From: Thermoanaerobaculales bacterium
Lineage (GTDB): Bacteria > Acidobacteriota > Thermoanaerobaculia > Thermoanaerobaculales > Sulfomarinibacteraceae
Direction of reading: 5' to 3'
DNA: 64,000 nucleotides
Assembly: GCA_035358815.1 (NCBI GenBank)
Contig: DAOPQC010000004.1
Location: forward strand, 186,001-250,000
The notes below the pieces were generated by a model. That model was not told the origin of the DNA. It made no database searches and was given only the letters and a program-made list of their open reading frames with translations. A program made the translations under genes and the position numbers. Every line of letters begins with the position of its first letter. Position 1 is the first letter of the stretch. Shown here in pieces: positions 49,621 to 57,188 of this stretch.

Positions 49621-50901
49621 ATGACTGGCCCACGCATTTCCGACAGGGAGCCGGTGCTGAAGGCTGTTGAGGAGTTCAACCGTATTGGTCGAGAACGGTT
49701 TCTTGCGGAGCACGGCTACGGAAAAGCAAAAGACTACTTCCTTTATCTCGATGGACGCCTGTACGACTCGAAAGCGATCTGTGGAGTCGCGCACGGGTAT
49801 GAGCACCCAGGAGATGGACCGCTGAAAGCGTCCGATTTTAGCGGGGGAGAGGCGACGGTCGCTCGCGTGTTAGAGGTACTAGGGTTTACCGTCGTGAAGG
49901 GACTGAGGAACACCCCAGATCCCTCGCAGCCACTAGTGCTGGTGGAAAACGAGGTCACCGTCGGCGGTGAGTATGACCATTGGCGGGATGACACGGGTGT
50001 CCGGTACCAGTACCCAAATTCGTACAGGAATCGAGTTGCTCCGGGTCGCCCATTCGTCTACTACAGGGGAACACGTCGGAGCGATCGAAGGAGTGGGAGG
50101 CCTGAGTATTTCGGTAGCGGGGTCGTTGGGCGCGTCTGGCGAGATCCAGCTGTTCCAGAGTCGACTCCCAAGAAGAACTGGAGGTGGTACTGCGAGATAG
50201 AGGAGTATTGCGCCTTTGACCGACCGGTGCCCGCAAAGCAAGCCGACGGGTACATTGAGAACATCCAGAGATCGATGGGATGGCGGACAGGTGTTCGGGA
50301 GATTCCTGCAGAACAGTTCAATAGGATCATGTTCCTCGCGGGTGTTGCCTCCGGTCCGTTGTTTAGAGCCTCTGAACCGGTTGAGGTCGTTCCGGTGAGC
50401 ACCGCAAACCCGAGCCGCCCAACATCACTTTCAGAAGTCCTTGCCCCCACTCCAGTGAGTGCGCTGACCGTCGCATCACCGTCCCGGTCTTACAGGCGGC
50501 CACGCGACGCCAAGAGGACTGGAGACTGGGCAGAAGAGGTCGTCTACTTGTTCCTCCGCAGGACGCTACCGGAGAGTCAGCGCGAAACCGTAGATTGGAT
50601 AGCGCGGCGGGGCCAAACCCCGGGCTGGGATATTCAGTACACAGATGGGGCTGGTGAGGTTATTGCAGTCGAGGTGAAGGGTACTACGGCAGCCCGGTTC
50701 CCATCGATCGAGCTGACCAGCAACGAGTGGGATGCCGCCGCTCAGTTGAAAGAGAGATACTCCCTCTATCTCGTTGCACGAGCGTTGACCAAGGAACCGG
50801 CAATCGCGGTGATCCGAGACCCCCACCAAAGGTACCTGGGCGGCGATCTATTCGCTGAGCCCACGAGTTGGAGGTTGTATTTCCGAAACTTGGATACGTG
50901 A
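49621..50901 (+). CDS. Predicted type IV restriction endonuclease (ScoMcrA-N-like, EVE-like and DUF3883 domains)
   Basis: 426 aa. Residues 1-95 match the ScoMcrA N-terminal domain (IGRERFLAEHGYG, YLDGRLYDSKAICGVAHGY, GGEATVARVLEVLGF). Residues about 108-245 look like an EVE/PUA-type reader (GEYDHWRDDTGVRYQYPNSYRNRV, FVYYRGTRR, YFGSGVVGRV). Residues about 300-420 are DUF3883, a PD-(D/E)xK fold: GDWAEEVVYLFL, then GWDIQY (Asp337) and VEVKGT (Glu351, Lys353). The reader-plus-nuclease design is that of modification-dependent restriction enzymes that cut DNA with altered bases. It would protect the host from phages with modified DNA. It converges with the kinase gene and is divergent from the MerR-like regulator. 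Confidence 0.85.
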   Translation: MTGPRISDREPVLKAVEEFNRIGRERFLAEHGYGKAKDYFLYLDGRLYDSKAICGVAHGYEHPGDGPLKASDFSGGEATVARVLEVLGFTVVKGLRNTPDPSQPLVLVENEVTVGGEYDHWRDDTGVRYQYPNSYRNRVAPGRPFVYYRGTRRSDRRSGRPEYFGSGVVGRVWRDPAVPESTPKKNWRWYCEIEEYCAFDRPVPAKQADGYIENIQRSMGWRTGVREIPAEQFNRIMFLAGVASGPLFRASEPVEVVPVSTANPSRPTSLSEVLAPTPVSALTVASPSRSYRRPRDAKRTGDWAEEVVYLFLRRTLPESQRETVDWIARRGQTPGWDIQYTDGAGEVIAVEVKGTTAARFPSIELTSNEWDAAAQLKERYSLYLVARALTKEPAIAVIRDPHQRYLGGDLFAEPTSWRLYFRNLDT

Positions 50902-50940
50902 CACCCAGATCAGGGACACCGCACCGGGAAGCGAGTGAGC

Positions 50941-52743
50941 CTAGTCTTCGCTCCAGCGCGTTATCGATTCCCAGATGTACCCCCCATCAAGCATTGGGGC
51001 CATGGCTGAAATCCGACTGTCGAAACGCTCGACAAACTCCGCCTTTGTCTCCCCAAAGGCGGCGAGTATGCCCTCAGCAAAGCGCCTGTCTTGGTCTATT
51101 CGGTAGAGCAGCGGCTGCACCCGATACTCATAGAAACGGCCGAAATCAGGCCACGCTCGTCCTCGGTCGCCCTGTTCTGATAGTTGTTGGTCTCTAAGGC
51201 ACATCATGAGTTGTGCTTGAACGTAGTGATTGGTTACCTGCTCTTCGTCAAGACCAAAGATGCGGAGTATCTCGGGGTCGCGCATCGCTTTTCTGTAGAA
51301 GTTGTGGGACTCGCTGGCTTTTCGCTCAAGGGCTTCAGGGTGGAAGAAGTAGGGGTGCTGGAAGCCGTGGCTAAAGTTCGGACGGCCCGACTGGTAGTAC
51401 CACTCGTACCTCGCCGTCAGTAGCTCCTCAAAGAAACCCCACGATTCCCACACAAGGGACGCTGTGGCCGAGAGCATGTACAGAAACCCAGCGTAAACAT
51501 GCGGCACAGTAAACACCGCCGGATATCCAGTCCTTTCTTCAGAGAGTCTGGTTATCCACTCCAGGAACCGTTTGTGAGGCCGGAAACAGTGACTCGCGTC
51601 GCACCGCGCTATCGCCAGCGATAGCGAAACACCTCGCTGCTGAGACTCAATCAGACTTTGAGCTGCTGCGATCGCCTCCTCGGGATGTCTTTCGACCGAG
51701 GAATGAATCGCCTTCCAGCTCTCAGACACACTGTTTCTTTGGTCGTCGAATTCCAGTGAGCAGTCCACCTCCGCCTTGCCAGGCCCCAGGAGCACTTTGA
51801 CGTACGATCGGAAGAGTGACTCACGACCGTTCTCAGCAGTGGTGGGCGATTGTGTAGTCTCAGCGCCTCGATGATCCCCATGATCACCGGGGTCTGTTGA
51901 AGGAGGAGGGCGGGAAGCGCCCTCCCGCACTTCCCTTACGACGGCAAGTAGATCACTGCAGTCACCAATCCTCTGGTCTGGGTTCTCCACTACCGTTCGC
52001 CTCAAGATCCGGTCGAGTATCACCCTGATTCGCGGGTCTCGCTGAAGCTCGTCAGGACTAAACGCGCTCTCCAGTTCCTCTCTGTACAGATATCTGCCCG
52101 TGAGCATGAAGTGAAGCAGCTTCCCTAGTGCGTAGATGTCTGCGGACGGTCCAACATCCGAAACTCCGCCGCGCTCCTGTTCTGGGGCCATGAAGTACTT
52201 CGCCCCAACGGTCTCTCCAGCTTCCGTCAAGCGATCAGTTTCGGTCGTTTCTCTTAGAAGCGAGATTCCGAAATCAGACAAGAGGGGATTTCGGAGTGTC
52301 TCGTCGGTGAAGAGGACATTACCGGGCTTGATGTCCCTGTGGACAACACCTGCGTTATGAGCTTGAAGCACTCCGTTGACGATTCCTTCGAACACCTCAA
52401 GACACAGCTCGGTTCTGCCGACCAAGATTCCTGTCACATCTTCGAGTGACGAATGTGCACGCGGCATGACAATGAAACCCTGGACGCCGCCTTGTTCGAG
52501 TTCGTTGAGGTTGTGATCGAGAAGGGGCATGATGTTTGGCGCGCCTTGCGAAGAGAGAACATCATGTGCAGAGATTTCCCGCAGAAACCGTGCTCTCTTC
52601 TTCGGTCGCGTTGCATTGATGACCTTGATCGCAGCAAGTGGCTGGCCCTCACCCGCGCTGGCAGCGTAGACACTCCCTTGACCTCCTCTACCGATCCGCT
52701 GCTGGATTGTCCATCTGCCGAGTTTCTCGCCCTGATTGGCCAT
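50941..52743 (-). CDS. Ser/Thr protein kinase with unknown C-terminal domain
   Basis: 600 aa. Complete Hanks-type kinase: Gly loop GRGGQGSVY (18-26), Lys40 in AAIKV, catalytic HRDIKPGN (Asp137), DFG at 157-159, APE at 186-188. No membrane segment or PASTA domain follows; instead there is a Pro/Asp/His-rich linker (about 275-305) and a 300-residue C-terminal region rich in Trp, Tyr and Phe (VWESWGFFEELLTARYEWYYQSG, HGFQHPYFFHPEALE) that is not recognised. Soluble kinases with unknown effector regions are known in phage defence (for example the staphylococcal Stk2 case), and this gene sits next to a type IV restriction gene. Start at 52743 taken from the first in-frame ATG. Confidence 0.85.
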   Translation of the reverse strand: MANQGEKLGRWTIQQRIGRGGQGSVYAASAGEGQPLAAIKVINATRPKKRARFLREISAHDVLSSQGAPNIMPLLDHNLNELEQGGVQGFIVMPRAHSSLEDVTGILVGRTELCLEVFEGIVNGVLQAHNAGVVHRDIKPGNVLFTDETLRNPLLSDFGISLLRETTETDRLTEAGETVGAKYFMAPEQERGGVSDVGPSADIYALGKLLHFMLTGRYLYREELESAFSPDELQRDPRIRVILDRILRRTVVENPDQRIGDCSDLLAVVREVREGASRPPPSTDPGDHGDHRGAETTQSPTTAENGRESLFRSYVKVLLGPGKAEVDCSLEFDDQRNSVSESWKAIHSSVERHPEEAIAAAQSLIESQQRGVSLSLAIARCDASHCFRPHKRFLEWITRLSEERTGYPAVFTVPHVYAGFLYMLSATASLVWESWGFFEELLTARYEWYYQSGRPNFSHGFQHPYFFHPEALERKASESHNFYRKAMRDPEILRIFGLDEEQVTNHYVQAQLMMCLRDQQLSEQGDRGRAWPDFGRFYEYRVQPLLYRIDQDRRFAEGILAAFGETKAEFVERFDSRISAMAPMLDGGYIWESITRWSED

Positions 52744-52909
52744 CTACCCACCTCTGGGTCGAATATTGTGGGACGGCCCAATCTCAAGATACAGGAGTCA
52801 GGCCCTACTGATAACTGTTGATGTACAGAGTCATCGGTGATTGGGGGGGCGCGAGAAGCCTCCCGAAACACCCCTGGCAATCGTGACCTGCGGTTGTGCG
52901 GGCTGGAAC

Positions 52910-53425
52910 TCACATTCCGTGCGTGAGCATAGCGTGTGCAGTGACGCTGAACAGCATCAAGCTAAGTGCGAGGCTCGCGATCCGTCTTTGGCTCTCAGCC
53001 AGTGAGCGACTCAGCATCCGCCACATGCGCCTCGAATCGGACTCTGCCTCTAAGGTTTCTTTGACCTCGTTGGCATCGGTCGACCCGATCCGGAGAGGTC
53101 TGACGAGACCCATTTGGTTTAGGAATGCGAGGGCTAGGCGACCGTCGCCATTCTTGAGAGCCGATTCCAAACCATCAATTGCAGTGTTTGCCAGCGCTAG
53201 CAGGCGAGCCAGGCATGACTCCCGCAGGTCCGTCCTCGCTCCGTTTAACGCGGCGAGGAACTCACAGTCCTCGGACAGCCAGCGATGGATCGTCGATCGA
53301 TCAACGCCGACTTCATCGGCGGCTGCACTGACAGTACAGCCCGACAGGAGGACCTGGATTGCGTGCATCTGCCGAGGGCTGACGACGATCGGCGGTGGGC
53401 AGTCTTCTGTAGCATTCTGTTGCAT
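52910..53425 (-). CDS. HTH protein, phage small-terminase-like N-terminus
   Basis: 171 aa. HTH at 20-60: RQMHAIQVLLSGCTVSAAADEVGVDRSTIHRWL, the type found in small terminase subunits and some transposase-like regulators. A helical middle and a final hydrophobic segment (IASLALSLMLFSVTAHAM) suggest possible membrane association, which is unusual for a terminase. No large terminase or other phage structural gene is nearby, so it is more likely a domesticated regulator. Confidence 0.6.
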   Translation of the reverse strand: MQQNATEDCPPPIVVSPRQMHAIQVLLSGCTVSAAADEVGVDRSTIHRWLSEDCEFLAALNGARTDLRESCLARLLALANTAIDGLESALKNGDGRLALAFLNQMGLVRPLRIGSTDANEVKETLEAESDSRRMWRMLSRSLAESQRRIASLALSLMLFSVTAHAMLTHGM

Positions 53426-53449
53426 CTTGTGGCTCCTCCCTTCCCGGTT

Positions 53450-53614
53450 CTAATCAACAGAGGGATGAATGCGCTCCGACGTAAACGCATGTGATTCGAG
53501 GGCTTTGGAGGGCATGCTGATGGGCGTATTGATGGCGTTGCGGAGGTTTTTCAGGCTCCACAGCCAGCCTTCGAGGCGGTTCCAATCGAGGTTGGTTAGG
53601 GTCACCAATTCCAT
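53450..53614 (-). CDS. Short ORF (54 aa), possibly a gene fragment
   Basis: From the ATG at 53614 the product starts MELVTLTNLDWNRLEGWLWSLKNLRNAIN and has strongly GC-rich third positions over its first 40 codons, so it appears to be or to derive from real coding sequence. It may be the truncated 3' end of a larger gene cut at the hairpin 53608-53656, whose left arm covers its start. Confidence 0.3.
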   Translation of the reverse strand: MELVTLTNLDWNRLEGWLWSLKNLRNAINTPISMPSKALESHAFTSERIHPSVD

Positions 53615-53656
53615 TTCCCGGGGTCGGCCCGGACGGCCGACCCCGGGAAATGGAAT
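53608..53656. repeat. Perfect 22-bp hairpin
   Basis: Left arm 53608-53629 and right arm 53635-53656 are exact reverse complements (begin ATTCCATTTCCC, end GGGAAATGGAAT) with a 5-nt loop CGGAC. It lies at the right edge of the element with the serine recombinase. No T-tract follows on either strand beyond the arms, so it is not a classic terminator, though it would stop or pause polymerase; an element-end structure is possible. Confidence 0.85.
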
Positions 53657-53788
53657 GGGGGGAGAACGACTCCTCAGTCCTCTCCGGCGCACCCTCTCGA
53701 GGCAGTCTGGCGGCTTGCTCCGTCACGGCAGAGCCGGAGAGCGAGGTCGGGCAGCTCGAAGCCGGGCGACCGGCGATATACTGTGTGC

Positions 53789-54004
53789 ATGCCGCAATTG
53801 CGTCCTTCAATCGATATCGTCGACGATCTGACTGTGGAGGTCCTTCGCCGGCGAGGCCCGGTCGGGCGCCTCGAGATGGCGTTCGACATGTGGCGCTCGG
53901 CCCGGGAGATCCTCACGGCGATCCTGGCGTCGCAGCACCCGAACTGGTCCGAGGACGACGTTTCTGCCGAGGTCGCGCGACGGCTCTCGCATGGAGCTTG
54001 CTGA
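53789..54004 (+). CDS. Small antitoxin-like protein (Rv0078B-related type)
   Basis: 71 aa. The sequence FDMWRSAREILTAILASQHPNWSEDDVSAEVARRLSHGAC matches the Rv0078B-related antitoxin-like family, which are small helical proteins encoded just before AbiEii-like nucleotidyltransferases. A TATACT -10-like box at 53777-53782 lies only 7 bp before the ATG, so the transcript may be leaderless. Its stop overlaps the next gene by 14 bp. Confidence 0.7.
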   Translation: MPQLRPSIDIVDDLTVEVLRRRGPVGRLEMAFDMWRSAREILTAILASQHPNWSEDDVSAEVARRLSHGAC

Positions 54005-54560
54005 ACTCCTTCGCCGGGTGACCGCCGCGCTCGAGGAGCTCGAGATCCCATACCTCGTCACCGGCTCGATGGCGACGATTGCGTACGGGGAGCCCAGGTT
54101 CACGCGTAACAACGACGTGGTCGTGCGGATTGACCGAGAGGACATCGAGAAGCTCCGGTCGGTTCTTCCGGAGGAGGAGTTCTACCTCAGCACGGAGGCG
54201 GCGCTCGAAGCCCTCGAGCAGGCGGGGCAGTTCAACGTTCTGCACCCTCGTTCGGGTCTGAAGATCGACTTCATGGTGGCCGGCTCGGGCGAGTTCGACG
54301 AAAGCCGATTCGGCAGGTCGCGCCGGCTTCAGATCGGCCCGGCGTCAGCGGCCGAGTTCGCCGCTCCAGAGGATGTCGTCATCAAGAAGCTCGAGTACTA
54401 CCGCGAGGGCGAATCGGAAAAGCACCTCCGCGACATCGCGGGCGTGATCAAGGTGACCGGCGACGAGCTCGACCGCAGCTACATCGAGGAGTGGGCGCGA
54501 CGGCTCGACCTCGAGGCCGTGTGGCGACAGGTGCTCGATCGACTCGAGCAGGAGCCGTGA
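53991..54560 (+). CDS. AbiEii-like nucleotidyltransferase
   Basis: 189 aa with the fold signature YLVTGSMATIAYGEPRFTRNNDVVVRI (G-S followed by an acidic motif), then GLKIDFMVAG giving the third acidic residue, and AAPEDVVIKKLEYYREG at the end of the core. In most relatives the acidic motif is T-x-D-I-D; here it is N-N-D, so the first metal ligand appears replaced by Asn, which could reduce or abolish transferase activity. It overlaps the antitoxin-like gene upstream and the 76-aa gene downstream, forming a compact three-gene unit of toxin-antitoxin type. Confidence 0.75.
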   Translation: MELAELLRRVTAALEELEIPYLVTGSMATIAYGEPRFTRNNDVVVRIDREDIEKLRSVLPEEEFYLSTEAALEALEQAGQFNVLHPRSGLKIDFMVAGSGEFDESRFGRSRRLQIGPASAAEFAAPEDVVIKKLEYYREGESEKHLRDIAGVIKVTGDELDRSYIEEWARRLDLEAVWRQVLDRLEQEP

Positions 54561-54787
54561 GCCGCGCTCGGGCGCTCGAGAACTACCTCGAGACCGCGAG
54601 CCGGCTGGTGAGCCGGGCGGCGGTGCGGCGGCTCGACGACGTGGAGTTCGGTGAGTTGCTGAACGCAGTGGACACCGCCATCATCACGTCGGCGGGGGGA
54701 AGCTCGTGCGAGATCAAAACCACCGTACCTGGCACGTTTTCGCTGAGCAGCGACCTGCCACTGGACATTGGCTGCTCAGGTGATTAG
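54557..54787 (+). CDS. Small hypothetical protein (76 aa)
   Basis: A GTG at 54557 overlaps the nucleotidyltransferase stop (GTGA), a typical coupled start. The first 45 residues look like a regular helix-rich protein (RALENYLETASRLVSRAAVRRLDDVEFGELLNAVD); the rest is less regular. Family unknown; likely co-expressed with the two genes upstream. Confidence 0.5.
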   Translation: MSRARALENYLETASRLVSRAAVRRLDDVEFGELLNAVDTAIITSAGGSSCEIKTTVPGTFSLSSDLPLDIGCSGD

Positions 54788-54804
54788 GGTGTTGGGCAGG
54801 CCCC

Positions 54805-56679
54805 ATGTCCCGAACAGGCCTGCTCGCCGCCTTCGTCGTTGCGTGCATGCTCCCGTGCGTCACAGAGAGCGAGTGCCTCGAGCCCATTGGCCAGTGGCCG
54901 TATGGACCCGCCTTCGCCGTTGCTGCGTCCGGGGGTCGCGCGTACTACAGCAGCGGCCCGGTCCTGATGATCGCCGACGTCTCGGTGCCGGCGGCGCCGC
55001 ATGTCATCGGCGAGATCGTTCTGCCGCAGCTGGTTGATGAGGTCGCTGTCTCCGGAAGCCACGCATATGTGACGGACTCAAGCTGCAGCGGCCTGCGAAT
55101 CATCGATGTCTCGAATCCCGCCAACCCGGTCGAGGTCGGCCTCTTCGACGGGTGGGGATGCGAGACGAGCGTGGCCGTCGCCGGCAACTACGCCTACGTC
55201 GCCGCTTGGAACGGCGGCCTCCGGGTGGTCGACGTCAGCACGCCGTCGCTGCCGGTCGAGGTCGGTGTCGTTTACACACCGGCCGCGGCGTACGCGGTGG
55301 CGGTTTCCGGCAGCTACGCCTACGTCGTGGCCTACAGCGGCTTCCTGTACGTGATCGACATCTCCAACCCATCGGATCCCGACCGCCTCGGCTCGGTCCA
55401 GACCGGGGAGCATGGGAGGAGCGTGGCTGTCTCGGGCAGCTACGCGTTTGTCGCGGGCGGCAGCCTTCAGGTGCTCGACGTCTCGATACCCACGGCGCCG
55501 GCCGTCGTGGCGTCGATCGACACGCCTGGGTTCTTCAAGAGCGTGGCCACTGCCGGCGCCTACGCCTACGTCGTCGACGGGAGCTCCGGCTTGCGCGTGT
55601 TCGACGCTTCCACGCCCGCGGCTCCGATCGAGGTGGGCTCGGCAGACACACCGGGCTGGGCAGAGCGGATCGCCGTGTCGGATGATGGTCTCGCCTTCAT
55701 TGCGGATCACGGGGAAGGGCTCAGGGTGATCGACGTCTCCGACCCCGCCGCTCCGGTGGAGGTCGGCGTCCTCGACACCCCAGATACCCCCGTCGGCCTC
55801 GCCCTCGCCGGCGACTACCTCTACATTGCCGAAGCTGACGATGGCCTTCGCATCGTCGACGTCTCCAGGCCGGAAGACCCGACGGAGGTCGGAGTTGTCA
55901 ACACTCCGGGCGTTGCCTGGGACGTGGCCGTTTCCGGAGGGTACGCCTTTGTCGCGGACGGATGGGAGGGTCTGCGGGTGATCGACGTCTCACAGCCCGC
56001 GAACCCGGTCGAGGTCGGCGTCCTGGATGCCTCAGGCGATCATCCCAAGACCGTGGCTGTGTCCGGCAGCTACGCCTACATCGCCGCCGACTACCTTCGA
56101 GTGATCGACGTGAGCACGCCGTCGTCTCCCGTCGAGGTCGGCCGGGTGAACGTCGACCTCGTCTATGACCTGGCCATCGATGGCAGCCATGCCTACGTTG
56201 CCGCCCACGATGAGGGGCTGGTGGTCATCGACGTGTCGAGCCCCACGAGCCCCACCATCGTTGGTGCCCTCGACACGCCGGGTATGGCCTTTGACGTGGC
56301 GATCGCCGGCAGCTTCGCCTATGTCGCGGGCGAAAGTGCGGGGATGTGGGTGGTCGACATCTCGACACCGTCGAGCCCGGTCGAGGTGGGCTTTTTCGAC
56401 GAGCTGGGGCGCGCCACCGATGTTGCCGCCTCCGGCAGCTACGCCTACGTTTCAGATGGTGCCGAGGACGATCAGGGTCTCCTGGTCCTCGACATCTCTT
56501 CGCACATGAACCCTGCCGAGGTGGGGTACGTCTCCCGGCCAGGAATCTACCCCAAGGACGTTCAAGTGTCCGACGGGCTGGCATACGTCGCCGGGATCTA
56601 CCGGGGAGTCGCGGTCTTCGACGTCTCCGGCTGCCCGCCGCCTGCTCCGCGCGTCGTCCGCAGCCGCCGATCGCCGTGA
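54805..56679 (+). CDS. Secreted LVIVD-repeat beta-propeller protein
   Basis: 624 aa with a signal peptide (LLAAFVVACMLPCVTESEC). At least twelve repeats of about 43 residues follow the pattern A-V-S-G-x-Y-A-Y-V-A ... G-L-R-V-I-D-V-S-x-P-x-x-P-V-E-V-G, the LVIVD repeat, which builds beta-propellers. Such proteins are exported and common in Acidobacteriota and other environmental bacteria; the ligand is unknown. The tail GCPPPAPRVVRSRRSP is basic and short. Starts 17 bp after the preceding gene but has its own secretion signal. Confidence 0.85.
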   Translation: MSRTGLLAAFVVACMLPCVTESECLEPIGQWPYGPAFAVAASGGRAYYSSGPVLMIADVSVPAAPHVIGEIVLPQLVDEVAVSGSHAYVTDSSCSGLRIIDVSNPANPVEVGLFDGWGCETSVAVAGNYAYVAAWNGGLRVVDVSTPSLPVEVGVVYTPAAAYAVAVSGSYAYVVAYSGFLYVIDISNPSDPDRLGSVQTGEHGRSVAVSGSYAFVAGGSLQVLDVSIPTAPAVVASIDTPGFFKSVATAGAYAYVVDGSSGLRVFDASTPAAPIEVGSADTPGWAERIAVSDDGLAFIADHGEGLRVIDVSDPAAPVEVGVLDTPDTPVGLALAGDYLYIAEADDGLRIVDVSRPEDPTEVGVVNTPGVAWDVAVSGGYAFVADGWEGLRVIDVSQPANPVEVGVLDASGDHPKTVAVSGSYAYIAADYLRVIDVSTPSSPVEVGRVNVDLVYDLAIDGSHAYVAAHDEGLVVIDVSSPTSPTIVGALDTPGMAFDVAIAGSFAYVAGESAGMWVVDISTPSSPVEVGFFDELGRATDVAASGSYAYVSDGAEDDQGLLVLDISSHMNPAEVGYVSRPGIYPKDVQVSDGLAYVAGIYRGVAVFDVSGCPPPAPRVVRSRRSP

Positions 56680-56854
56680 GCGACGGTCCATCGTCGCAGC
56701 CGACGCGAGACCGGCACCGCCCCCTCGTCACACCGGAGGCGCGCAAGGATCGCGGTGCCGTGTCGCCAGCGCGGGTCTTGGCGGCTCTGCCGGGAGCGAA
56801 CCTGCAACCCTTCGCTATCGTTAGGCATCGTAGGAGTTGAAAGGGGATCCGACG
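56680..56854. other. Intergenic, no gene seen
   Basis: Short region after the LVIVD gene. It carries the possible ribosome-binding site AAAGGGGA (about 56840) of the next small ORF. Confidence 0.4.
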
Positions 56855-57001
56855 ATGGCGCCACTTCGGGACGGCTGGTCGAGCGGACGGACCGCTGGCG
56901 GCGCGGCATCCAGCCTGTGGGCGAGGCTGGCGTTTCCCCTGATCACCGCCGCGCTGGTGCTGCTGCTCGGCGCCGCCGTCGTCGGCCTGACCGCCCCCTG
57001 A
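56855..57001 (+). CDS. Small single-pass membrane protein (48 aa)
   Basis: ATG at 56855, TGA at 56999-57001. The product has a hydrophilic start (MAPLRDGWSSGRTAGG) and one strong hydrophobic segment (LAFPLITAALVLLLGAAVVGL) ending in TAP. AAAGGGGA lies about 9 bases upstream of the start. Third codon positions are GC-rich as in neighbours. Its function is unknown and it could be a chance ORF. Confidence 0.45.
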   Translation: MAPLRDGWSSGRTAGGAASSLWARLAFPLITAALVLLLGAAVVGLTAP

Positions 57002-57188
57002 GCTCGGCGGTGCGATTCCAGGCAGCCGTCAGCGTCGACCAACGTGCACGCCATGTGGCTGTGGTGTGCAGCCAAGCTGACGCCAGGATGGTCGCGGCGC
57101 ATCCCTCTCGATGCGTGCGGGGCGCAGGCCGGCCACGAGGTGCCGCCTGCGGAGCAGTCGCTCGGCCTGCGACCCGCGCGCATCGAGC

